Source: Methylotenera_A sp049687015 (GTDB lineage: Bacteria; Pseudomonadota; Gammaproteobacteria; Burkholderiales; Methylophilaceae). From it: a stretch of 32,745 bases of DNA. The notes under the pieces were generated by a model. That model saw only the letters and a program-made list of their open reading frames with translations, had not been told where the DNA came from and ran no database searches. Made by a program: the position numbers and the translations under genes. The stretch's first letter is position 1. Every line of letters begins with the position of its first letter. Below are positions 14,284 to 22,871 of the stretch, one piece after another. Location of the stretch: assembly GCA_049687015.1 (NCBI GenBank), contig JBAVIP010000034.1:1-32745 (forward strand), read 5' to 3'.

Positions 14284-16389
14284 TTACTGTCCATCCATCC
14301 CTGCAAACGCCGCTTCCATGCGCACCTGCGCGACTTCGGCATCTAGGCCATCGTCATTTTCCAAATCATAGGCTTGGTCTAGTGTATCGAGTATGGATAG
14401 CTGCTCTCTAGTCACGCCCATGTTGACAAGCGCAGCATCGACGTAGTCTTGCACCGCTTCTTCATCTAGTGGATCTTTGGCGGGCGGCAATTCAATTTTG
14501 TCGTAAAGGTCTAAGTATTCTGCAGTAATTGGCGGCTTGAGTGCGTAAGCGTCTAAGTCCATTTCACTCACATCGATTGCGCGTAATCGGCCACTGGCTT
14601 TTGCCACAAAAAGCACAATATCAATCGGCTTAATCACGGGTGCTGGTAACAACCTGCGCACAAACTCAGGGTCATCAAAATAGCGAATTTTGTCGCACAA
14701 TATGGGTTTCACGTTTTCTAAAAAGATGATTTCTTTCCATTGGCCAATCTCTTTCACTTCTTGCGGCAGTAGCAAGGCGCGACGTTGGTCTGAGGAATTT
14801 TCTGAGCCGCTACCGCCATTTTTGCTAAAACCTTTAGGGCGACTCAAGCTAGTGCTTTTTTCTGTGAAGTAGCCTAGACTTTCTGACACTTCATTAGCGT
14901 CTTTTTGATCACGCGGGGCATAGACAATTTGCATGGCATGATTAGTGATCAATGTTCTAGCATCATCTTTACCATAATTAGTTGCAGACTCTAATTGCGC
15001 GGTGCTTTGTATAATCGGTAACAGACGCAAGTTGTAACCCGCAATATGGCCAACTGATTTTGCGATAATGTTCACCACCCCAATACTGGTGAATTCGTCC
15101 ATCAACAGCAGGCATTGATATTTGAGTACGCTTGGATTTTTTTGTGGCAGTTCTTTGGTGTTGAGATTGACTAACTGGCTAAATAACAAATTAACAATGA
15201 GTTTGGCATCGTCCAATTTATTCGGCGTAATGCCGATGTAAATGGACATTTTCTGTTTGCGCACATCACGCACATCAAAATCACAGGCACTGGTGGCCGC
15301 ATCAACAATCGGATTGCGCCAAGGCAATAGCGGCGCATTAAAGGTGCTTAAAATATCTGACAGCACATTATCGCTGGCATTGAGGAAGGTAGTGAATGCG
15401 CCACGACACTCGCCACTTAACCAGTCGTAGGGCATGATGCGCTCAGTGAAATATTTTTTAATGGGTAAACCTGAATCACGTCCTGAGGTTTGACGTAGCA
15501 CTTCACCCATGGTGACGGGGTAATCGGGCAATTCTGAATCAGCAGTCTCATCTTCACGTTGGTCGCGCAATTCGCATAAGAATAGCGTCACGGCCAAAAA
15601 TAAATTGCGCGCGTTATCGTTCCAAAAGGCTTCTTTGCCGCCACTCGGCCAAATGGCATTGCTCATCGTAATCACATCCCCAACACGAAATGCGCCCTTG
15701 CTAATCGCACTTAAAAAGTTGTAGCGGTGTGAGCGTGGCGCAGGCTCGTCTTGACTATTGATGTCTTCAGCAAACGGGTTAAATAAATAAACTGCCTGTT
15801 TCAGCACATCTCGACGATAACCCGCCGTAATATCGAAATTTTCTTGTTTGATGTCGAGTACGCATACGGACTCTTCGTGGCTGAGTAGATTTGGAATCAC
15901 CACACCTACTCCTTTACCGCTGCGGGTAGGTGCGGCCAGCAGCACAAACTGCTGCCCAGGGAAACGTAGCGTTTTGCCGCGATATTTACCGACAACAATC
16001 CCTGTATTGCCGAGCAGCCCTGCCTTGCTCACTTCAGTAAAAGTTGCCCAGCGCGCACTGCCATGCAAGGCTCTTTTTTCGTGCAGCGCCATAGTAATCA
16101 ATATGGGCAATACCAGATAAACCATCCCCAAGCTGGCAGTGCCTGCCAGTGCAAGGCGCTTGCCGCCGCCCAACAATTCACCGTGTTGCCACGCAGCTAA
16201 ATAATCTGGCCAAGCCCAGAAACACACATTGACACCATAAGTCATTGGGTTGTATTTAAAGCTAAGCAATACCAACGCACCACTGAGCAGCATGACAAGC
16301 GGAATCACGGCCAATACCAGCAGCAAAACGCCTAGGGTTTTAACTAGCGTTTGATTTTGATTGTAGGCGGATTTAAGCTGCTTCATCAT
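14284..16389 (-). CDS. virD4: Type IV coupling protein VirD4/TraG
   Basis: A 701-residue inner-membrane ATPase linking relaxosome to secretion channel. Two N-terminal membrane segments (about 12-44 and 82-101) are followed by SARWAT, Walker A APTRSGKG (about 153-160), Walker B CLLLMDEFTSIG and the IIQSTAQLE motif. I placed the start at ATG 16389 (MMKQLK), overlapping the end of the upstream lipoprotein gene by 17 bases. The longer frame from 16476 would add 29 residues antisense-like in character. The C-terminal acidic tail is typical of coupling proteins that dock relaxases. Confidence 0.95.
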   Translation of the reverse strand: MMKQLKSAYNQNQTLVKTLGVLLLVLAVIPLVMLLSGALVLLSFKYNPMTYGVNVCFWAWPDYLAAWQHGELLGGGKRLALAGTASLGMVYLVLPILITMALHEKRALHGSARWATFTEVSKAGLLGNTGIVVGKYRGKTLRFPGQQFVLLAAPTRSGKGVGVVIPNLLSHEESVCVLDIKQENFDITAGYRRDVLKQAVYLFNPFAEDINSQDEPAPRSHRYNFLSAISKGAFRVGDVITMSNAIWPSGGKEAFWNDNARNLFLAVTLFLCELRDQREDETADSELPDYPVTMGEVLRQTSGRDSGLPIKKYFTERIMPYDWLSGECRGAFTTFLNASDNVLSDILSTFNAPLLPWRNPIVDAATSACDFDVRDVRKQKMSIYIGITPNKLDDAKLIVNLLFSQLVNLNTKELPQKNPSVLKYQCLLLMDEFTSIGVVNIIAKSVGHIAGYNLRLLPIIQSTAQLESATNYGKDDARTLITNHAMQIVYAPRDQKDANEVSESLGYFTEKSTSLSRPKGFSKNGGSGSENSSDQRRALLLPQEVKEIGQWKEIIFLENVKPILCDKIRYFDDPEFVRRLLPAPVIKPIDIVLFVAKASGRLRAIDVSEMDLDAYALKPPITAEYLDLYDKIELPPAKDPLDEEAVQDYVDAALVNMGVTREQLSILDTLDQAYDLENDDGLDAEVAQVRMEAAFAGMDGQ

Positions 16390-16564
16390 ACTTAACGATT
16401 GCGCCTTGGTGAATACTTGCGCCGTGAATGGTTGTTTCACGATTAATCGGCACACGCTTTGAGCCATCAGGCACAATCAGTTTGTTGGAGCTTGTACATC
16501 CTGCAAGCGCCAATGCGCTGATCATGGCCATAGTGAGCAAGTGTTTTATGGTGAAGTTGGTCAT
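16373..16564 (-). CDS. Small VirB7-like lipoprotein
   Basis: Sixty-three residues with a lipoprotein signal peptide ending in a lipobox LAGC (Cys near residue 23), followed by SSNKLIVPDGSKRVPINRE. AAGGAA precedes the ATG. Outer-membrane lipoproteins of this size stabilise VirB9 in T4SS core complexes. The usual slot for virB7, between virB6 and virB8, holds none here, so this gene is the best candidate although it lies between virB11 and virD4. Confidence 0.6.
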   Translation of the reverse strand: MTNFTIKHLLTMAMISALALAGCTSSNKLIVPDGSKRVPINRETTIHGASIHQGAIVKYDEAA

Positions 16565-16583
16565 GTAAATTCCTTATTTTTCT

Positions 16584-17729
16584 CTATGTTTCAAAGGCTA
16601 GGTTTAGCTTTTGGAAAGGGTTGTAGTAAATAGCGCTCATTTTGTATTCCGTACCGATTTGTACTTCGTTTTCTACTTGATCGTCATCGAAAATCGGTCT
16701 CTCTTCTAAATGCGCGATGACATCAACGGCACTTAACAGCAAGCGTTTAATCGCCACATCTTGATAAGCAATCGATTCAGGGTGTTCTTTGGCCATAAAA
16801 ACAAAGCGCGCAATCGCTTCGGTTGGCGAACCTGCGTGCCAACTGGTGATGCTACCGCCATGCCCACTGAGTAACAATTTAAGATAATCATAACTTTCAG
16901 CACCACGTAATTCGGCCAATAACACGCGGTCTGGATTCATACGCATGCTGCTGTGAATTAAATCAGAAGGGGTGACTTTGGCTTGTCCTTGGCCGCCTTT
17001 GCTATAGGTCAAATGCACCACGTACTCATGCTTAGGTAAAAACAATTCACGCGCATCTTCAATGGTAATAATCGATTCGTGTTGTGGGATAAATTGACAT
17101 AGCATTTTAGAAAACGTGGTTTTGCCTGAACCCGTTTCGCCGACAATAGCGATGGTTTTGTCAGCTTTCACGCTGTCGATAAAAAACTGATCGAATAACT
17201 GATTCTCGAGCAGATTGATTAAATGCAGGTCTTTCTTACTCAGCAACCGCATCGATTGTGTTGCATCCTCTTTGCCAAATGACATTTCTCGCGGCCGTAG
17301 CCATTGCGTTTCAGTAAACATCCCCTCTGCTTTATACTCTGCCATGGCTTTGGTCAGTAGCATGGGTTTACGTATTGATAAGTTGACCAAACCTTTTTGC
17401 ACCACGGGTGGCAGTACGACTTGAATACGTTCATCGTTAGGTAAATTAGCCGACAAAATCGGGGTGGTTTTGTTGATCCCTTGATTGCTATAGTTACCGA
17501 CGGCCACGGCAATTTGCTGCAAATACTCAAGGCTGAGTGCAGGTACGCTTATTTTTTGACGGCCTTTATGATTTTTGAGAATCAGCTCATAAGGCTTATG
17601 CACAAAAATATCAGTGACATGGTCTTGATTTAAATAGCGTTCAATCGGCGCAAGCAGCAAACGTAGGCTTTCGTCGCCTTTAATATCGCTGTCATTAACT
17701 CGCGCAGACAATACGGTGTCATCAGGCAC
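16584..17729 (-). CDS. virB11: VirB11 family T4SS ATPase
   Basis: A 381-residue hexameric traffic ATPase at the inner-membrane base of the secretion channel. Walker A GETGSGKT is at residues 197-204, followed by the Asp box ITIEDARELFLP, Walker B RVLLAELRGAESYDYL and the His box SITSWHAGSP. It starts two bases after the virB10 stop. Confidence 0.95.
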   Translation of the reverse strand: MPDDTVLSARVNDSDIKGDESLRLLLAPIERYLNQDHVTDIFVHKPYELILKNHKGRQKISVPALSLEYLQQIAVAVGNYSNQGINKTTPILSANLPNDERIQVVLPPVVQKGLVNLSIRKPMLLTKAMAEYKAEGMFTETQWLRPREMSFGKEDATQSMRLLSKKDLHLINLLENQLFDQFFIDSVKADKTIAIVGETGSGKTTFSKMLCQFIPQHESIITIEDARELFLPKHEYVVHLTYSKGGQGQAKVTPSDLIHSSMRMNPDRVLLAELRGAESYDYLKLLLSGHGGSITSWHAGSPTEAIARFVFMAKEHPESIAYQDVAIKRLLLSAVDVIAHLEERPIFDDDQVENEVQIGTEYKMSAIYYNPFQKLNLAFET

Positions 17730-17731
17730 GG

Positions 17732-18949
17732 TTAGTTATCCTCATTCGTCATTGTTAAGGCATACACATCTGAAAAATCTAAATCACGCGCCACTAGAAT
17801 AGTAATGCGTTCACCTTGGTTTTTAGTGAGTGTGGGTGGCAGGTTAATGGATTGTTTCAGTATCTGGCTCGCCACATCCTCACCAGACCTTTGTGCGCTC
17901 GGGAAAGCAATCGTTGTGCCATTGCTGTTTTTTGCGGTTTCATACGCGACTAAGTCTTTAAAGGTCGAAAGAAAAATGGCTGCACCAACACGTTCCAACC
18001 AATGTTTGTCAACATCCCCATCAAACCCGCTGCGGCCAAGCGCATCTGTACCCAAGGAGTTAAGTTCAATCACCACTCCTTCAGGGGTTTTAATACGCTC
18101 CCACAATACAGCCAGCCGCGTATCGCCTTGCTTTAAGCCCGTGTATTCGCCTGTCAGTAGCGACCCACGCTCGACTAATACCACTTTGCCATTATCAGAG
18201 TAGCTATTACTGGTGGTGGTACACGTCACCAGACCTGGATTTGATGAGTTGATGGCTGACTCCAGCGCACAATCAAAGGTATTGCCTTTAGTCAATATAT
18301 AATTACGGTTACCGAGCAATCGCGCTTTGGCTTTGGCTGTTGCAGTTGGCACTAATTGCAGACCGTTAGCGCGTGTTTCGTTTAGCACAGGCTTATTAGG
18401 CGGTGCATAGGCATCTGTGTTGCTGACTAAGCCTGTATTGCCTATAGGCGTATCATTTGTTAAAGATGCTGTGTCATGCGCCATAACAATCGGTGCATCA
18501 TAGCGACTGATTTTGCGCATAACTCTCGTATTTTGCATACCTGTTCTAGCTGTGGCCGTTTGGTTGCTGACGACAGGAATTGGTGTTGCAGTGTAGGCCT
18601 CTGTGATAGGCATAGGCACTGCTGTGGACGCAGCAATAGCGACATGCTGATCAACAGGCGCAATTTGGATAGGGTCGCCTTCCGCACCTAGTGACCGCAC
18701 CTTGTTTTCGATGATTACTTTTTGCGATTTTTTATCATTTTTTTGCGCGGTTTGATGCGCTTTTAACTTGCTATAGCCAACGTATAACGTGCCAGCAAAC
18801 ATGAGTGGCACTGTGATAATCAGCAGCAACCCTAACCAATTCTTTTGTGGTTGGTAGTTTGCCTGAATATCTGTTTTGTACGAGGCAGCTTGTTTGACTT
18901 CTTCTGGCGGATTAGCGTTTTCTAGTACGTTAATTTGATTGTTTGTCAT
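17732..18949 (-). CDS. virB10: VirB10 family T4SS core protein
   Basis: A 405-residue protein spanning both membranes. The cytoplasmic tail is short, the single membrane segment lies at about 38-60 (NWLGLLLIITVPLMFAG), and a long Ala/Thr/Pro linker follows. The C-terminal TrbI/VirB10 domain starts near residue 215 (LGNRNYILTKGNTFDCALESA, VLVERGSLLTGEY, LAVLWERIKTPEGVVIELNS, GDVDKHWLERVGAAIFLS). It transmits ATPase energy to the outer-membrane pore with VirB7 and VirB9. Confidence 0.95.
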   Translation of the reverse strand: MTNNQINVLENANPPEEVKQAASYKTDIQANYQPQKNWLGLLLIITVPLMFAGTLYVGYSKLKAHQTAQKNDKKSQKVIIENKVRSLGAEGDPIQIAPVDQHVAIAASTAVPMPITEAYTATPIPVVSNQTATARTGMQNTRVMRKISRYDAPIVMAHDTASLTNDTPIGNTGLVSNTDAYAPPNKPVLNETRANGLQLVPTATAKAKARLLGNRNYILTKGNTFDCALESAINSSNPGLVTCTTTSNSYSDNGKVVLVERGSLLTGEYTGLKQGDTRLAVLWERIKTPEGVVIELNSLGTDALGRSGFDGDVDKHWLERVGAAIFLSTFKDLVAYETAKNSNGTTIAFPSAQRSGEDVASQILKQSINLPPTLTKNQGERITILVARDLDFSDVYALTMTNEDN

Positions 18950-18952
18950 GAT

Positions 18953-19810
18953 TTACTCCAGCAGTTTGCGCGACACATTGGGAATGACCGTGCCATGTTG
19001 CGGGCTGCCACCGTCGATGTCGTAAGCCTCATTCCAAATGCCCACTACTTGCTGACTTAGGCGCAATACATACTGTTTAGCAACCCCATGAATGACGATT
19101 GTGTCTTTGTTGTCGCCTTCCATATGCGTATTGACCATGCTTTCTTTGCTGATAACTTCATTATTAATGGTTTTATTACCATCGGCAGTCACTTTGAATA
19201 CCGCAGGAATTTCGCGATGATTGGGAATAACCAAATAAGTGAAGTTGCCATCATCCCAAGCGGCTTTAGGCGCAATGCCTTCAGATTGTGGCATCACCTG
19301 CATACTGTATTGGGTGTTTTTGACAGGCAATGGCAGCGCCTGCAGGGCTTTAATCTTGGCAAGTTCTACTTGCGCCTTTTGCTGCTGGATGACAGCAGGT
19401 GTCGGTGCTTCATTTTCGTAGCTAAACGCGACATGCCAAGTGCCTTTATCGGCAGCACGATGACTTAATACGCGTAAATCAAATACATAACTGCGCTTAT
19501 CAGTTTTAACGGTGAGATTGCAGTCGTGCGCATTCTTTTTAGGCTTAAGTAGGATGAAATTGCTGCCCACATTGGCAGAAACAATCCAGTTATCGCCGTC
19601 GCCACCCCCTACCCCATCTTTGACGATATGCTCATCTGCCGCCAAATCAATATGCGTCACAAAACCATGCTTGGCGTTAATCAGGGTGGTGGTATGTTGG
19701 TCATACGCAATTAGCTGTACTTTTGTGTCAGCGGCTTCTGCATAAGCTGGCGCATGTGCAAGCAACAAGCCAAACATAAAAAACCATATTGGGTGAATGA
19801 TTATTTTCAT
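18953..19810 (-). CDS. virB9: VirB9 family T4SS core protein
   Basis: A 285-residue periplasmic or outer-membrane core protein with a signal peptide (residues 1-25, cut after AYAEA). The VirB9/CagX pattern DTKVQLIAYDQHTTTLINAKHGFVTHIDL, GDNWIVSANVGSNFILLKP, then a C-terminal FTYLVIPNHREIPAVFKV and YVLRLSQQVVGIWNEAYD is present. It overlaps virB8 by four bases (ATGA), implying coupled translation. Confidence 0.95.
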   Translation of the reverse strand: MKIIIHPIWFFMFGLLLAHAPAYAEAADTKVQLIAYDQHTTTLINAKHGFVTHIDLAADEHIVKDGVGGGDGDNWIVSANVGSNFILLKPKKNAHDCNLTVKTDKRSYVFDLRVLSHRAADKGTWHVAFSYENEAPTPAVIQQQKAQVELAKIKALQALPLPVKNTQYSMQVMPQSEGIAPKAAWDDGNFTYLVIPNHREIPAVFKVTADGNKTINNEVISKESMVNTHMEGDNKDTIVIHGVAKQYVLRLSQQVVGIWNEAYDIDGGSPQHGTVIPNVSRKLLE

Positions 19811-20592
19811 TGTGCATGTACCTCGCTATTGCTTGTAGCTGGCGCAGTTGGACTAGCTTCTACAGGGCTGGTGCTTTTATTAACTTTATCAACGACATAA
19901 CCTGTGACTTTGAATCCGCTTGGATTGGCTACGATGTTTTTTTCTAAAGTGCGTAATGTCGGTTTTTGGTAGGTATAACTCAGCGTGGCAATATATTCTG
20001 CGCCAATTTCAATATCTAGCCCACGTTCGCGCGTACTGCGCTCAAAACGCACTACTGCGGTACCAGGATTGCTTGGCGGTAGCGTACTGGTAACAATATG
20101 AATGCGACGTTCGGTATAATTACCTAGCTGCTTATCAATGGAATTCGCCCCTTGATAAAGCGCATCATAAGTTTTTGCAATCTCATCCCCTGACAACGCC
20201 ATGGTTTTATCGTGGTCGTATTGCAATAGCATCCAGTTGTAACGTTCACGGCTGTTCACGTACTCTTCAATCCAGTGCTTGTCCCATTGTTCTGAGCTCA
20301 TGGGTTTTGCAGTGCTGGTATCCACCAATTGCGCAGCACCGGTGGCTTTATCAACTAAAAAAGTCATGGGTACGACTTTATAAAATGGCAGCATCATCAC
20401 TAAGCCTGTGACACTTACAGCCGTCAACACCGTCGATACGCCAGCGATTTTCCAAGCACGCGATTCAGACTGCATCAGCGTAAGCGTTTGCGAGGCTTCC
20501 CAGTCTCGAGCCTGTTGATGAATGTCTGTTTTGTCATTTTTAAATGTTTGCTTGACCGAGCTAATCAGTTTTTTAGCCAATTGCATCATCAT
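19807..20592 (-). CDS. virB8: VirB8 family T4SS inner-membrane protein
   Basis: A 261-residue bitopic inner-membrane scaffold. A cytoplasmic N-terminus is followed by one membrane segment (about 49-70, VSTVLTAVSVTGLVMMLPF) and a periplasmic NTF2-like domain with YNWMLLQYDHDKTMALSG and RERGLDIEIGAEYIATLSYTY. AAGGA precedes the ATG. Confidence 0.94.
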   Translation of the reverse strand: MMMQLAKKLISSVKQTFKNDKTDIHQQARDWEASQTLTLMQSESRAWKIAGVSTVLTAVSVTGLVMMLPFYKVVPMTFLVDKATGAAQLVDTSTAKPMSSEQWDKHWIEEYVNSRERYNWMLLQYDHDKTMALSGDEIAKTYDALYQGANSIDKQLGNYTERRIHIVTSTLPPSNPGTAVVRFERSTRERGLDIEIGAEYIATLSYTYQKPTLRTLEKNIVANPSGFKVTGYVVDKVNKSTSPVEASPTAPATSNSEVHAQ

Positions 20593-20624
20593 TGTCCTTG
20601 TGTTAATGCTGTTTAAAATTAGGT

Positions 20625-21797
20625 TTATCGGCGCATACGGGTGGCAATTTGATGGGCAACGTGTCTAGCACCTTGCCCTGCCATTAACGCACCTGCCCCC
20701 ATGCCTTGACCCAGTGCTACAGCACCTGCGCCGACCCCTTGCCCAGCAGCTTGTAGCCCTAGCCCTAAACCACCACTAAAACCACCGCCCACTGGCGCGA
20801 TTGTTCCGCCAGCACCAGTTCCACCACCAGAACCGCCACTGTTGCTTAATGCGCGCCAGGCTTGTCTGCCTAATGCCGCAGTGGCTAGCATTAAACCGAG
20901 TCCACTTGAGTTATCACCGCCACCCACTAGGCTGTGCGCAATATTGTCGAGTTTGGTAAACATATAGCCGAACAGCACCATGATGGCGGCTAGCTTTAAT
21001 ACCGATTTAATGGCTTCCACTTGTTGCACGCCGATAAAATCTGCGGAACGATCCACGTTAAAGCCCAAATGAATGATGTAACCATTCACAATGACGAAGA
21101 CGAGACCTAAAAAAATGACGATAAAAAGATTCAGAATCAGCACATACACTATTTTATTTTTCCAGCCCTCAAAATAACTTTTAGTCGGCTCAAAAGCTAA
21201 AGCCGCGATAAATAATGGCCCGACCGCTAAAACGAGAGACAAAGTGAGTTGGGTGGTAAATAAGGTGTAGGCAACCGCTAACACCAACACCATTAAACAC
21301 AGGGAATACAAACCTGAAGACACTTCTAGCGATAAAGCGGATGGAACGTCATACCAGTCTATGCCTTTGGCGGCTGTCTTGATGCTGTCGTAAGGTACTA
21401 GTAGCTTTTCAAAATTACAATCAATGACTGACAATACGGCTGGTGTGCCAGTGCCAGCTGGTACACATACCGTAGCACCAGCACTTGCTGAGCTTGCATT
21501 TGAAATGCTCGTCATCGCTTGTGCCATAACATCGCCCACATTAACCACTACAAATGTCTGATAAACGCCAGCCGATAAAGCAATGTATAAAATCAGGTTC
21601 ATCTTGACTGATTTCCACACAATCGTAACCAGTGGCGCATGCACCTCACCACGCATGACGGCATAGCCTACAAATAGGTAATAAACCGTCAGCGCAGCTG
21701 TCACAACACCGATTAAGGCGAGGCTGAGTGCGGCTGAGATGCTATTCACGTAAGCATCAACAAATGAGAAGAATGTACCGCCAATGTAATTAAACAT
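20625..21797 (-). CDS. virB6: VirB6/TrbL family T4SS membrane protein with Gly/Ala-rich tail
   Basis: A 390-residue polytopic inner-membrane channel component with about six hydrophobic helices and a conserved central Trp (VTIVWKSVKMNLILYIAL). From about residue 315 the protein changes to a low-complexity Gly/Ala tail with GxGxGA repeats (GQGVGAGAVALGQGMGAGAL) and ends in basic RHVAHQIATRMRR. AAAGG precedes the ATG. It is the first backbone gene after the inserted toxin-antitoxin genes, so it probably needs its own promoter. Confidence 0.9.
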   Translation of the reverse strand: MFNYIGGTFFSFVDAYVNSISAALSLALIGVVTAALTVYYLFVGYAVMRGEVHAPLVTIVWKSVKMNLILYIALSAGVYQTFVVVNVGDVMAQAMTSISNASSASAGATVCVPAGTGTPAVLSVIDCNFEKLLVPYDSIKTAAKGIDWYDVPSALSLEVSSGLYSLCLMVLVLAVAYTLFTTQLTLSLVLAVGPLFIAALAFEPTKSYFEGWKNKIVYVLILNLFIVIFLGLVFVIVNGYIIHLGFNVDRSADFIGVQQVEAIKSVLKLAAIMVLFGYMFTKLDNIAHSLVGGGDNSSGLGLMLATAALGRQAWRALSNSGGSGGGTGAGGTIAPVGGGFSGGLGLGLQAAGQGVGAGAVALGQGMGAGALMAGQGARHVAHQIATRMRR

Positions 21798-21831
21798 GGT
21801 GTACCTTTAATTGTTGTAGTTTAAATCCTGC

Positions 21832-21860
21832 TTGATTTTCTATATCAATACTTATATAAT
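21832..21860 (+). promoter_or_regulatory. Promoter of the HigB/HigA operon
   Basis: TTGATT (21832-21837), 17 bases, then the consensus TATAAT (21855-21860). The predicted transcription start falls at or within a base or two of the toxin ATG at 21868, and there is no Shine-Dalgarno, so the mRNA may be leaderless. On the opposite strand a weaker promoter for virB6 may overlap (TTGATA, 17 bases, TTTAAA). Confidence 0.65.
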
Positions 21861-21867
21861 TGTGTAC

Positions 21868-22182
21868 ATGAAGCAAATTAAATTTGTGGGTAGCAGCCTT
21901 GACGACCTGCGTGATTTTCCGCAAGAGGCGCGTAGTCAATGTGGTTTTGAACTGCGCCGTGTTCAAGATGGACTGATGCCCACAGACTTTAAGCCTATGC
22001 CAAGTATAGGCAGAGGCGTTTATGAAATTCGTGTACACGAGCTTGGTGAGTTTCGTGTCATTTATATTGCCAAACACGAAGACTTTATTTATGTGTTGCA
22101 TAGCTTTCAAAAGAAGACACAGGCCACACGTAAAGAAGATATTGACTTGGCGATTAAACGTAATAAATTGATTGGAGAGTAA
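21868..22182 (+). CDS. HigB/Gp49-like RelE-superfamily toxin
   Basis: A 104-residue protein with the Gp49/HigB pattern: KFVGSSLDDLRDFPQEARSQCGFELRRVQDG, then GVYEIRVHELGEFRVIYIAK and VLHSFQKKTQATRKEDIDLAIKR. The family cleaves mRNA at the ribosome and is neutralised by the partner antitoxin. I chose ATG at 21868 over 21832 because the promoter elements lie between them. The gene runs opposite to the surrounding transfer operon and is followed four bases later by its antitoxin, in the reverse (toxin-first) order typical of hig loci. Confidence 0.88.
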   Translation: MKQIKFVGSSLDDLRDFPQEARSQCGFELRRVQDGLMPTDFKPMPSIGRGVYEIRVHELGEFRVIYIAKHEDFIYVLHSFQKKTQATRKEDIDLAIKRNKLIGE

Positions 22183-22185
22183 ACC

Positions 22186-22491
22186 ATGATAACGACTGAC
22201 CCTGATTTGACTATTACCGAATCTAGCGGCAACGTGTTTGCTGATTTGGGTTTTAATGATGCTGAAGCAACTATTTTGGCAATGCGCGCGCAATTGATGT
22301 GCGATATTGCAAAACAAATAGACAAGCATCATTGGACACAAAGCGAGGCTGCAAAACGCTTTGGTGTATCTCAAGCCCGCGTTTCTGACTTGGTGCGCGG
22401 AAAATTTGATAAATTTAGCTTGGATACGCTGATACAACTTGCCACGCGCGCTGGGCATAGTGTACGTATTGAGTTGGCAGAAGCCGCTTAA
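22186..22491 (+). CDS. HigA-like XRE antitoxin
   Basis: A 101-residue helix-turn-helix protein: WTQSEAAKRFGVSQARVSDLVRGKFDKFSLDTLIQLATRAG. The HTH covers about residues 48-75. GGAGAG at the toxin end serves as ribosome binding site. It should bind the toxin and repress the shared promoter. Confidence 0.88.
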   Translation: MITTDPDLTITESSGNVFADLGFNDAEATILAMRAQLMCDIAKQIDKHHWTQSEAAKRFGVSQARVSDLVRGKFDKFSLDTLIQLATRAGHSVRIELAEAA

Positions 22492-22546
22492 TTCTGTTAT
22501 GCGTTTGGCATTAAGCCTCGCCCTACTTAGCTGAATTGGTCGAAAA

Positions 22547-22837
22547 ATGAGATTAAAAATAAATAAAATTGAAGATCCAGAATTAGCACAATTTTGTGAA
22601 GACTTAATTACCTCTGCCAAACAAATGAAGGCAGGTAATGTGCGCGTAGAGCTTTCACCAATTGCTAATATCCGCAATAAAATGCACTTAAGCCAAAGTA
22701 AATTTTCTGATTTATTAGGCGTGTCTGTACGCACCCTGCAAGACTGGGAACAAGGTCGCGCCAAGCCCTCTGGCGCAGCTAAAACGCTGCTTAAAATAGC
22801 CGAACAAAACCCCGAAGCGTTGATGGCGGTCGCTTGA
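22547..22837 (+). CDS. Second HTH antitoxin-like protein (NadS/HigA type), without a toxin
   Basis: Ninety-six residues with an XRE-type HTH at about 45-75 (LSQSKFSDLLGVSVRTLQDWEQGRAKPSGAAKTLLKIAEQNPEAL). This is the form paired with RelE/ParE-like toxins in nadS-type loci. No toxin gene adjoins it: upstream is higA and downstream the convergent virB5 end. It may be an orphan antitoxin, an anti-addiction gene, or a regulator. No Shine-Dalgarno is evident. Confidence 0.75.
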   Translation: MRLKINKIEDPELAQFCEDLITSAKQMKAGNVRVELSPIANIRNKMHLSQSKFSDLLGVSVRTLQDWEQGRAKPSGAAKTLLKIAEQNPEALMAVA

Positions 22838-22852
22838 TTAGGCACGCAATGA

Positions 22853-22869
22853 GTGATGTTTAGCATCAC
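22853..22869. other. Small hairpin between convergent HTH gene and virB5 ends
   Basis: GTGATG pairs with CATCAC around a five-base loop. There is no T run, so termination here would be weak. Confidence 0.3.
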
Positions 22870-22871
22870 CA

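Noticed and set aside
17805..18203. Plus-strand 132-codon frame opposite virB10
   Set aside because: Antisense shadow of the conserved VirB10 C-terminal domain.
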